The notes: a model not told the origin generated them from the sequence alone. DNA of 5,061 nucleotides from Sulfurimonas sp. (GCA_024762705.1 JANTGW010000082.1:1-5061), one strand, 5' to 3'. Positions 1-5,061 are shown, counted from the stretch's first letter. Translations and numbers: made by a program.

Positions 1-196
1 CGATAGCTATAGCTAAGATCATAAAAAATATGGAAGATGAGAGAGAAAGTGCAGCTAACGCCGGTGTAGAAATGAGCCCTGCGAAGTAGGTATCTGTCAC
101 ATTGAACATTGTATGAAAAAAGTACCCTGTCATAGCAGGAATTGCCAAGCCTAGAAGATGGGTTTTAATAGGACCGGTGGTCAAGTCAGTGTGCAT
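1..196 (-). CDS. MATE family efflux transporter, N-terminal part (cut by window edge)
   Basis: The first 65 residues of an inner-membrane antiporter are visible, running off the left edge. Members of the MATE family export cationic drugs or metabolites in exchange for Na+ or H+. After a short polar leader (MHTDLTTGPIKTHL), a hydrophobic segment starts at about residue 14. It contains IPAMTGYFFHTMFNVTDTYF, matching the family's first helix, in which a Pro is followed by an N-x-x-D-T-x-F signature. A small-residue-rich stretch (STPALAALSLSSSIFF) then leads into the second helix, as in other MATE proteins. The start is ATG at 196-194, with an AAGAGA Shine-Dalgarno sequence (complement of 200-205) just upstream. 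The gene diverges from the aldo/keto reductase at 260, with 63 bp between the starts. The family call is firm from this signature alone. Substrate and subfamily cannot be judged from the fragment. Confidence 0.88.
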   Translation of the reverse strand, partial: MHTDLTTGPIKTHLLGLAIPAMTGYFFHTMFNVTDTYFAGLISTPALAALSLSSSIFFMILAIAI

Positions 197-224
197 TTAT
201 CTCTTTTGTGTAAAATTGTATACG

Positions 225-230
225 ATTATA
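225..230 (-). promoter_or_regulatory. Probable -10 box (TATAAT) for the MATE gene in a 63-bp divergent region
   Basis: Read on the minus strand, 230-225 is a perfect TATAAT about 29 bases upstream of the MATE start codon. That would give a leader of roughly 20-25 bases containing AAGAGA. No good -35 hexamer lies 16-18 bases further upstream, which is common for housekeeping promoters in Campylobacterota. The divergent plus-strand gene at 260 must share this 63-bp region. Its best -10 candidate is the weak GATTAT at 224-229, overlapping the same bases on the other strand. I see no clear operator palindrome here. Confidence 0.5.
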
Positions 231-259
231 ACTAAAAGAGATCAATAAGTGAGTAAGAG

Positions 260-1279
260 ATGAAATATAGATATATAGGTAAAAGTGGTTTAAGAGTTAG
301 TCCGATATGCCTTGGAACTATGACATTTGGTACGCAGACACCTGATGAAAAAGTAGCTTTTGAGATTATGGATAAAGCATATGATGCGGGTGTGAATTTT
401 TTTGACACGGCAGAGCTTTATCCCGTACCTCCGTCTGCTAAACTTGCCGGTTTGACTGAGGAGATAGTAGGACGTTGGCTCAAAACCAAACCGCGAGACA
501 GTGTCATACTTGCTTCAAAAGTTGCCGGTGCGGCAAACGGTTGGTTTGTGCCGCCTATTCGTCATGGGCTTACAGCTATAGATAGTTTTCATATTGAACG
601 CGCTATAGAAGGCTCTTTAAAGCGTTTACAGACCGACTACATAGATTTGTATCAAATGCACTGGCCTGATACTGTTGTACCCATTGAAGAGAGTTTAAAA
701 GCCTTTGACAGATTGGTGCAAAGTGGTAAGGTTCGCTACATCGGAACATCCAACGATACGGCATATGGGACTTCAAAAGCACTTATGACAAGTGAGTTTA
801 AAGGCTATGCAAGATTTGAGTCTATTCAGAATAATTTTTCACTTTTAAACAGAAGATTTTTGGATGAACTTGCAACTCTTTGTGAAAAAGAGCAGGTTTC
901 ATTACTGCCTTATTCGCCGTTAGGCGGAGGTGTCTTAAGTGGAAAATATAATCAGCCGACAAATGAAGAGGGCAGATTCAGTGCCTATATGAATGCAAAA
1001 GACTCCAGACAACGCTTAATGGCACAAAGATTTGTTAATGATAAAACACTTGCTTCTACACAAAAGTATCTCAAAATTGCTCATGATGCGGGATTAAACC
1101 CTGTAACAATGGCAACAGCATGGTCCAAGCAATTTTCCTTTGTGGCATCAACGATTATAGGTGCGACTAAACCGGAGCAGTTAGATGCTACGTTGGCAGC
1201 AATGGATTTGGAACTCTCACAAGAAGTGCTTCAAGCTTGTGATAAAGTGCATGAAGAAATTTTATACCCTATGGGGTAG
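260..1279 (+). CDS. Tas-like NADP(H)-dependent aldo/keto reductase
   Basis: A cytoplasmic (alpha/beta)8-barrel oxidoreductase that would reduce aldehydes or ketones with NADPH; the natural substrate is unknown. The catalytic tetrad of the superfamily is present: D49 and Y54 in FFDTAELY, K87 in ASKV, and H134 in QMHWPD. Cofactor-side motifs are also visible: IGTSN (161-165), Q190, YSPLGGGVLSGKY (218-230), and a C-terminal nucleotide clamp STIIGATKPEQL (297-308). The position after that clamp that is usually Asn is Thr311. The AELYPVPP segment, the GLTE-x2-VG-x-WL segment and the C-terminal VHEEILYP ending resemble E. coli Tas, and 339 residues is close to Tas length (346). The start ATG is preceded by AAGTGAG (247-253) as a moderate ribosome site. 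A GTG at 249 is out of frame and closes at once. It diverges from MATE and converges with the EAL gene, whose stop lies 5 bp away. The family is certain; the Tas subgroup is likely. Confidence 0.95.
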   Translation: MKYRYIGKSGLRVSPICLGTMTFGTQTPDEKVAFEIMDKAYDAGVNFFDTAELYPVPPSAKLAGLTEEIVGRWLKTKPRDSVILASKVAGAANGWFVPPIRHGLTAIDSFHIERAIEGSLKRLQTDYIDLYQMHWPDTVVPIEESLKAFDRLVQSGKVRYIGTSNDTAYGTSKALMTSEFKGYARFESIQNNFSLLNRRFLDELATLCEKEQVSLLPYSPLGGGVLSGKYNQPTNEEGRFSAYMNAKDSRQRLMAQRFVNDKTLASTQKYLKIAHDAGLNPVTMATAWSKQFSFVASTIIGATKPEQLDATLAAMDLELSQEVLQACDKVHEEILYPMG

Positions 1280-1284
1280 AGGTC

Positions 1285-3081
1285 TTAAGATGAGTGAGGC
1301 AGGGGTAAAGGTTCACTAAAGATATAGCCTTGTGAGTACTCTATGCCGAGCTCTTCAATAACCTTTTGTACACTTTGACTGTGTACGAATTCTGCAACGC
1401 ATGGAATCTCGGCTTTTTTTGCAAAAAAGACAATGGCTTGGACTATTTCATAACTTTTAGGATTTGTGTCAATGTCTTTTATGTATTTTGCATCGATTTT
1501 TAGCAAATCTATATCAAGGTCTAAAACTCTTTCAAAGTTTGAATATTCAATGCCGAAATCATCAATAGCAATACGGTAACCCTTCTCTTTTAAACTTGCG
1601 AGTTGCTTGATATGGTTTCTCTTCCCATTGGAGCTGACACCTTCAAGAATTTCCAAAATAACTCGTTTTGGATCGATATTATATTCTTTAGATTTTTGTT
1701 CTAAATATTCAAGTACATAGTTACGGATCAGGTCATCTTCTGTAAGGTTGATAGAAAAGTTAAATTGATTTTTTGACATGATTTTGAAGCTTTTATCTAT
1801 CATAGTCTTTGTGATTTCTGGCATAAGGCCAGATGCAATAGCCGGCTCTATGAAATAATACGGAGAGAGGACTTCACCATCTCTTGTGATTCTTGCTAAT
1901 GCTTCAAATTTTGTGATTTTTCCAGTCTTGTTGTTATGTATTCCTTGAAAATATGGCACAAGTTCGTCAAATTTTAATGCATGGTGTAAGATATTATTTG
2001 CTTTTATAAATGCTTTTCTTTGCTCGAGACAGGTTTTTTCTTCTGCATCATCATATACATGTAATGAACTTTTGCCTGTTGTTTTTGCATGTTTTAAAGA
2101 GATAAAAGCTTTTCTGAAAAGCTTTTCCCTGCCTGTAGCAGCACCGTAGGTAAAAGTAATGTTGAGAGTGGTTTCATCTACGATAATCTCATGAGAGTAA
2201 AAGTATTCTTTAATTTTTGCTACATTTGTCGTGATGTTTTGATTGCCCTCAAGTACTATGGCAAATTGATCGGAATTGAGTCTGCAGACTTCATTGTATT
2301 GCAAAGTTTCTGTGAGAATATTCGCGACATTTACTAAAAGTTTGTCTCCAATTTCAAAACCATAGGTATTGTTGATAAAGCTGAAGTTGTTTATATCAAG
2401 TAGTAAAAGAGTTTTTTCTTCTTTTTTCTTTAACAATTCGTCTAAATATGTTTTATTGTGTAAACCTGTAAGAGCATCATAGTAAAGCATGTGCTGCAAT
2501 TTTTCATCTGTCTTTTTATTTTTTAGGACAATGTTTACTATAAATGCAGCAGTTTCAAGAAGTTTTTTATGAAAATTTGCAGGGTTTCTGTGTTCAAAGG
2601 ATGAAAGTGCAAATGTTCCGATGACTTCGTTTTTTTCATCTTTTATAGGCATAGACCAACATGAACAGATGTTGTAATCAAAGGCAACTTTACGTAAATC
2701 AGCCCATCTGGCATCTTCAAAGGTATTTAAGACATATTGCGGTTTTTTGTTAAAAACAGCACTTCCGCACGAGCCGGCACCTGGACCAGGTTTAAGATTT
2801 TCAAGAGACTTTTTGCCGTCTTCGGGAATAGAAGGAGCTGAGAGAACACTCATAAGTCCAGTGGTGTTATTGAGCAACATAATGGAAGCTACAGCATTTG
2901 GTAAAAGCTGTTCCACTAGTAGGCAAAGATGTTGAAGCGTGTCGTCAAAGTCATGGTTGAGCGCTATTTTATGTAAAATGGCACTTTGAATATTTAAAAT
3001 TTTTTCATATTCTTGAGGAGTAATGTCAACCTGGTTAAGCTCTAATGCACTAAGGCTTTTACATTCTAAACTTTGTTCCAT
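1285..3081 (-). CDS. GAF-GGDEF-EAL protein, probable cyclic-di-GMP phosphodiesterase
   Basis: Soluble, with no membrane segment or signal peptide in its 598 residues. Residues about 25-187 form a GAF sensory domain with the GPGAGSCGSAVF, ARWADLR, NICSCWSMPI and IGTFALS motifs typical of this GAF type; its ligand is unknown. A short linker helix leads to a GGDEF fold (about 198-345, starting YYDALTGLHNKTYL). Its signature is NSDQF (269-273) and it lacks the upstream RxxD inhibitory site, so cyclase activity is not expected. D229, N237 and D246 remain, so GTP binding is possible. The EAL domain (about 365-595) keeps E393 (FEALARI), N445, E477, E480, D507-D508, K528, E564 and Q584. From E477 to Q584 the spacing equals that of the active phosphodiesterase RocR. 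The loop after D507-D508 reads FGIEYS instead of the usual FGTGYS. The likely role is hydrolysis of c-di-GMP to pGpG under GAF control. ATG 3081 has a strong AGGAGGA site. FlhX lies 68 bp upstream on the same strand. Confidence 0.95.
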   Translation of the reverse strand: MEQSLECKSLSALELNQVDITPQEYEKILNIQSAILHKIALNHDFDDTLQHLCLLVEQLLPNAVASIMLLNNTTGLMSVLSAPSIPEDGKKSLENLKPGPGAGSCGSAVFNKKPQYVLNTFEDARWADLRKVAFDYNICSCWSMPIKDEKNEVIGTFALSSFEHRNPANFHKKLLETAAFIVNIVLKNKKTDEKLQHMLYYDALTGLHNKTYLDELLKKKEEKTLLLLDINNFSFINNTYGFEIGDKLLVNVANILTETLQYNEVCRLNSDQFAIVLEGNQNITTNVAKIKEYFYSHEIIVDETTLNITFTYGAATGREKLFRKAFISLKHAKTTGKSSLHVYDDAEEKTCLEQRKAFIKANNILHHALKFDELVPYFQGIHNNKTGKITKFEALARITRDGEVLSPYYFIEPAIASGLMPEITKTMIDKSFKIMSKNQFNFSINLTEDDLIRNYVLEYLEQKSKEYNIDPKRVILEILEGVSSNGKRNHIKQLASLKEKGYRIAIDDFGIEYSNFERVLDLDIDLLKIDAKYIKDIDTNPKSYEIVQAIVFFAKKAEIPCVAEFVHSQSVQKVIEELGIEYSQGYIFSEPLPLPHSS

Positions 3082-3086
3082 GATTG

Positions 3087-3129
3087 TCCTCCTATGTTGT
3101 ATGAAGTATCATAACAAATAATTATAGCA
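3087..3129 (-). promoter_or_regulatory. Extended -10 promoter and strong Shine-Dalgarno site for the GGDEF-EAL gene
   Basis: On the minus strand, TGCTATAAT (3129-3121) is an extended -10 element with a perfect TATAAT core. Transcription would begin near 3114, giving a leader of about 33 bases that carries AGGAGGA (complement of 3087-3093), 5-6 bases before ATG 3081. The region upstream is T/A-rich with no good -35, as usual in Campylobacterota. I see no sigma-28 (CGATAT-type) or sigma-54 (GG-N10-GC) element, so this looks like a housekeeping promoter. It suggests the EAL gene can be expressed independently of the fliK-like/flhX pair, although no terminator separates them and read-through is possible. 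Confidence 0.6.
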
Positions 3130-3149
3130 ATATTTCTTAAAGTTTAAAA

Positions 3150-3407
3150 CTACTCTTTTTGTCTTGTTGTTGTATAGATGAAACTAAAGACTTCGGCAAT
3201 TGCTTTATACATTTGCGGTGGTATTTCTTTGTCGAGTTCAACTTTTGACAAAAGTTCTACTAAGTCTTCATCTTTTTTTATGGGCACACCATTTTCTTTT
3301 GCGATCTGAATGATCTTTTGCGCAGTTTTTCCTTCTCCCTTTGCACCTACTACCGGTGCCTGATTTTTTTCTTTGTCATATTTTAAGGCTACTGCTTTTT
3401 CTTTCAT
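3150..3407 (-). CDS. flhX: FlhX: stand-alone FlhB C-terminal domain (type III export switch-like protein)
   Basis: An 85-residue protein corresponding to the cytoplasmic C-terminal part of FlhB/EscU/YscU, without the four membrane helices. Conserved landmarks are VALKYD (6-11), APVVGAKG (17-24), IAKENGVPI (35-43), EIPPQMYKAIAEVFSFIY (60-77). In FlhB the autocleavage motif NPTH directly precedes YAVALKY. Here the protein begins MKEKAVALKY, so the first Met falls at about the Pro of NPTH, and the product resembles the already cleaved C-terminal fragment. From established knowledge, the Helicobacter pylori homologue HP1575 (FlhX) can stand in for the cleaved FlhB C-terminus. The probable role is therefore in substrate switching or export at the flagellar basal body. 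The ATG overlaps the FliK-like stop codon (ATGA), and GAGGT (complement of 3414-3418) serves as ribosome site, implying translational coupling. The family call is strong; the role in this organism is inferred. Confidence 0.9.
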   Translation of the reverse strand: MKEKAVALKYDKEKNQAPVVGAKGEGKTAQKIIQIAKENGVPIKKDEDLVELLSKVELDKEIPPQMYKAIAEVFSFIYTTTRQKE

Positions 3408-4336
3408 GCTTTTACCTCAAAGCCCATTTGTAAAGTCTCATCAGTCTGTTTTTCATAGGCATTTTCTTTGTCATCTACAAAATGAATGGCTTTTGGTATG
3501 ATATTTACACGTAAGAGCTGTTTCTTTAATAGAGAAATATTCTCTTTCAACAGTCTTCGTAGTTCTTCATTTTTTGCATTTATATTGATGCTAAGCTGAT
3601 TCTTTTCAAAAAGTCCTAGACGCAGGTCAAGTTCTCCATAATCTTTTAAATTTAAATGGATGTCGCAAAAGTATTTGTCATCTTTGGCATTTTTTAGGGT
3701 GATGCTGCCATCTTTGAGTTGACTCCATTCATAGGGTATATATAAAGAAGATACATTTGAGAGATGAGAAACAAGTTGATTGTAGTCTATTTGCAGTAAA
3801 AGTTTGTCTATATGTTTGAGTATCTCTTGTCTATTAGTCTGTGTTGAATTGCTGAGTTCTTCATGGGCTTTGAGCAGGACTGCTTTTATGTCAGACGCAA
3901 AGAGTTCTTTTGGGTGCTGTGCGTTTTTTATGTTTGCTTCTAAGAATATACCGGAATTTTGCATCTTTGTTTGTAGCTCTTTTGGCTGTATATCTTTTAT
4001 ATTTGTTAAGAAGTTTTCTAGTGTTTTTTGCAGAGGAAGCGGAGTGTTATCCTGTTTAAGAACTTGTATAAGTTCTTTGAGTGTTGTGTTCGCACTTGAG
4101 AGACTTTTGAGGGTTGGATTGTTTTTGAGCAGTTCTAAAAGCAGTTTGTTCTGTGTACTCTCTTGGGTTTGTGACTGCTTCAGTAGAGAGTCTAAAATGG
4201 AGTTTAGGTCTTTTGCCTGTGTAAGCGTTTGCAGTTCCTGCGGTGTTGCATTTTTTAAGACCTCTGCCAATGCTTTGTTGGTATTTGGCAAGATAAGCTG
4301 TAGTTGTTTGGCGGCAGCACTATTTAGGTTTATCAT
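3404..4336 (-). CDS. FliK-like protein with C-terminal Flg_hook domain
   Basis: 310 residues, cytoplasmic, with no signal peptide or membrane segment. The N-terminal two-thirds (1-190) is rich in Gln, Asn, Lys and Leu and looks helical and of low complexity, as in FliK proteins. Residues about 222-287 match the FliK C-terminal fold: IHLNLKDYGELDLRLGLFEK, then LSININAKNEELRRLLKENI, then LLKKQLLRVNIIPKAIHF. In FliK this part contacts the FlhB C-terminal domain to stop hook growth. The next gene encodes exactly such an FlhB-C homologue and overlaps by 4 bases, so the two probably interact. Main FliK proteins are usually longer, so this may be a paralogue, like the YlqG/YlqH pair of Bacillus. ATG 4336 is the only plausible start: an in-frame TAA lies four codons upstream (4348-4346). 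It has no Shine-Dalgarno sequence, and its start region is partly duplicated. The domain call is fairly sure; a hook-length role is not shown. Confidence 0.82.
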   Translation of the reverse strand: MINLNSAAAKQLQLILPNTNKALAEVLKNATPQELQTLTQAKDLNSILDSLLKQSQTQESTQNKLLLELLKNNPTLKSLSSANTTLKELIQVLKQDNTPLPLQKTLENFLTNIKDIQPKELQTKMQNSGIFLEANIKNAQHPKELFASDIKAVLLKAHEELSNSTQTNRQEILKHIDKLLLQIDYNQLVSHLSNVSSLYIPYEWSQLKDGSITLKNAKDDKYFCDIHLNLKDYGELDLRLGLFEKNQLSININAKNEELRRLLKENISLLKKQLLRVNIIPKAIHFVDDKENAYEKQTDETLQMGFEVKA

Positions 4337-4355
4337 AGTACAAGTTTATCATAGT
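4328..4355. repeat. 12-bp direct repeat (GTTTATCATAGT) spanning the FliK-like start codon
   Basis: GTTTATCATAGT occurs at 4328-4339 and again at 4344-4355, separated by 4 bases (period 16). On the minus strand each copy contains ACTATGATAAAC, so the start codon and next two codons of the FliK-like gene are repeated upstream. Because the period is not a multiple of three, the upstream ATG (4352) is in another frame. It opens a 10-codon frame (MINLYYDKPK) that ends in TAG at 4322-4320, inside the real gene. The repeat could be a small tandem duplication or a binding site. Confidence 0.8.
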
Positions 4356-4358
4356 TGA

Positions 4359-4366
4359 GTATAATA
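4359..4366. promoter_or_regulatory. Overlapping back-to-back -10 elements between fliK-like and ThiE/TenI genes
   Basis: On the plus strand TATAAT lies at 4360-4365, preceding the ThiE/TenI start (4387) and predicting a leader of about 15 bases with no strong Shine-Dalgarno sequence. On the minus strand the same bases read TATACT (4364-4359) or TATTAT (4366-4361), giving a start for the FliK-like mRNA close to 4352. The two genes are 50 bp apart, so their promoters must overlap and RNA polymerase binding at one may exclude the other. No good -35 box is seen on either side. Confidence 0.5.
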
Positions 4367-4386
4367 CGCAAAAAAGATACAAACAG

Positions 4387-4917
4387 ATGGGTGAAAAACA
4401 ACTTAAAAAATACCTCATAACAGCAACACCTTCTTATTTTCAGCTCAGAAAACATATGCCTGATTTTGCACTTTACCGTGACAAAGAAAATGAAAACTAT
4501 GCCACAGAGGCACAAAACTTTGTGCAAATGTGCAAACCGATAAAATCGATGAAGGTTTTTTTGCATCAAGACTATGTATTGGCTGCAGAGTTAGGCGCAA
4601 ACGGTGTTCATTTGACCTCACAGCAGTTTGATGACATACCAAAGGCAAAAGCATTAGGCCTTGAGGTCATCATCAGTACGCATACGCATGATGAAGTGCA
4701 TATAGCTGAGGCGATGGGTGCAGATTATGTGACATACAGCCCCATATTTGCATCACCAGGAAAGGGTGAGCCTAAAGGGGTACAAGACTTGCAGACCATA
4801 GTAAATCAAACTGATATTGAAATATTTGCTCTTGGTGGAATAGTAAGGCAAGAAGAAGTCAAACAGATAGAAGAGAGTGGTGCATACGGTTTTGCTTCTA
4901 TACGCTATTTTTTATAA
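4387..4917 (+). CDS. ThiE/TenI family protein with altered active site
   Basis: A 176-residue TIM-barrel protein of the thiamine phosphate synthase/TenI family, shorter than typical ThiE (about 210). Family landmarks: LYRDK (29-33, where ThiE has QLREK), LGANGVHL (69-76), ISTHTHDEVHIAEAMGADYV (96-115), SPIFASPGKGEPKG (118-131), FALGGI (147-152). Compared with ThiE, the QxRxK motif has lost its Gln, the metal-binding Asn-Asp pair is H60-Q61, and the later metal Asp is Gln. The Thr residues of the pyrophosphate loop are also changed, though its Lys (K126) stays. H99 sits where TenI has its catalytic His. It therefore looks more like a TenI-type thiazole tautomerase or a repurposed homologue than a working ThiE; automated pipelines would probably call it thiamine phosphate synthase. 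No other thi gene or TPP riboswitch is nearby. ATG 4387 is chosen because a TATAAT lies 22 bases upstream. It diverges from the FliK-like gene and converges with the flavoprotein gene, 9 bp away. Confidence 0.85.
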   Translation: MGEKQLKKYLITATPSYFQLRKHMPDFALYRDKENENYATEAQNFVQMCKPIKSMKVFLHQDYVLAAELGANGVHLTSQQFDDIPKAKALGLEVIISTHTHDEVHIAEAMGADYVTYSPIFASPGKGEPKGVQDLQTIVNQTDIEIFALGGIVRQEEVKQIEESGAYGFASIRYFL

Positions 4918-4926
4918 TATTTTGGA

Positions 4927-5061
4927 TTATTTTAACAGTTTTCCAGCCAAATAACCGCTTGCAAAGCTCCATTGGAGGTTGTATCCTCCACATGGACCGT
5001 CGAGGTTCATAACTTCTCCGCAAAAGTAAAGACCGTCTATGATCTTGCTTTGCATTGTTTT
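4927..5061 (-). CDS. HI0933/BaiN-family FAD-binding oxidoreductase, C-terminal part (cut by window edge)
   Basis: Only the last 44 residues are in the window; the rest lies beyond the right edge. They read TMQSKIIDGLYFCGEVMNLD, then GPCGGYNLQWSFASGYLAGK and a short tail. The GLYFxGEVxxxDGPCGGYNLQWxxxSGxxAG block is the hallmark C-terminal FAD-binding strand and helix of HI0933-like flavoproteins (YhiN/BaiN type). The Gly-Glu-Val and Gly-Gly-Tyr-Asn residues there line the flavin. Members are cytoplasmic, about 400 residues long, and bind FAD; the substrate of most is unproven. The stop TAA is at 4929-4927, and 9 bases separate it from the stop of the converging ThiE/TenI gene, with no clear terminator hairpin between them. 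Confidence 0.9.
   Translation of the reverse strand, partial: KTMQSKIIDGLYFCGEVMNLDGPCGGYNLQWSFASGYLAGKLLK

Noticed and set aside
1265..1278. A small inverted repeat TACCC-TATG-GGGTA at the end of the AKR gene, considered as a terminator
   Set aside because: The stem is only 5 bp and there is no T-run after it on either strand.
2747..2935. A 62-codon plus-strand frame inside the GAF-coding region
   Set aside because: It is antisense to conserved GAF motifs and its translation has no domain-like pattern.
3094..3149. Flagellar sigma-28 or sigma-54 promoter before the EAL gene
   Set aside because: No CGATAT-type -10 or GG-N10-GC pattern is present; the TGCTATAAT element explains the region better.
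3804..4358. A 184-codon open frame on the plus strand opposite the FliK-like gene
   Set aside because: Its translation is a Cys/Ser/Phe-rich string with no family resemblance, antisense to a gene with a recognisable domain and coupled neighbour. It is a by-product of the low-complexity Gln/Leu/Lys codons on the other strand.
4337..4386. TPP riboswitch upstream of the ThiE/TenI gene
   Set aside because: The region is only 50 bp, lacks the conserved CTGAGA-type core, and the predicted leader is about 15 bases.
4333..4654. Open frames of 78 and 69 codons on the minus strand opposite the ThiE/TenI gene
   Set aside because: They lie within a clearly conserved plus-strand gene, and their translations match no family I recognise.
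4914..4933. ATAAT/ATTAT inverted repeat at the convergent junction, considered as a terminator
   Set aside because: The stem is five A-T pairs around a 7-base loop, too weak to call in an AT-rich spacer.
1..5061. Insertion sequences, CRISPR arrays, tRNA genes or defence systems
   Set aside because: No terminal inverted repeats, transposase-like proteins, spaced repeats or tRNA-like folds were seen. Every stretch except short spacers is explained by the listed genes.

Overview
The window looks like a compact, low-GC chromosomal stretch of a free-living Campylobacterota bacterium (Sulfurimonas/Sulfuricurvum-like). I infer this from the protein style, the AT-rich TATAAT-type promoters without clear -35 boxes, and a FliK-like gene followed by a small FlhX gene, a pairing I recall from this phylum. 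No transposases, tRNA/rRNA genes, CRISPR arrays or phage genes are visible. Apart from the clipped ends, it is nearly wall-to-wall coding, and no gap exceeds 70 bp.

Layout: (1) 1-196, minus strand, is the N-terminus of a MATE-family multidrug/Na+ antiporter cut by the window edge. (2) A 63-bp divergent promoter region leads to 260-1279, plus strand, a Tas-like NADP(H)-dependent aldo/keto reductase. (3) Five bases past its stop, converging on it, is 1285-3081, minus strand, a GAF-GGDEF-EAL cyclic-di-GMP protein. Its GGDEF motif is degenerate (NSDQF) and its EAL catalytic residues are intact, so it is probably a phosphodiesterase. (4) Upstream of it on the same strand is a translationally coupled pair: a 310-aa protein with a FliK C-terminal (Flg_hook) domain (3404-4336) and an 85-aa FlhB C-terminal-domain protein, FlhX (3150-3407). 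The two overlap by ATGA. (5) Divergent from the FliK-like gene, across a 50-bp region with overlapping -10 elements and a 12-bp direct repeat, is 4387-4917, plus strand, a ThiE/TenI-family protein that has lost several thiamine-phosphate-synthase residues. (6) 4927-5061, minus strand, is the C-terminus of an HI0933/BaiN-type flavoprotein, cut by the window edge.

The coherent unit is the minus-strand run FliK-like -> FlhX -> GAF-GGDEF-EAL. It places two proteins resembling the specificity-switch parts of the flagellar type III export apparatus beside a c-di-GMP-degrading enzyme. The EAL gene also has its own extended -10 promoter and a strong Shine-Dalgarno site, so it need not depend on the pair for expression. 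The flanking AKR, MATE, ThiE/TenI and flavoprotein genes look like unrelated housekeeping neighbours. No wholly new system is evident. The most unusual items are the FliK-C/FlhB-C pair outside a flagellar cluster, the duplicated start region of the FliK-like gene, and the substituted active site of the ThiE/TenI protein.
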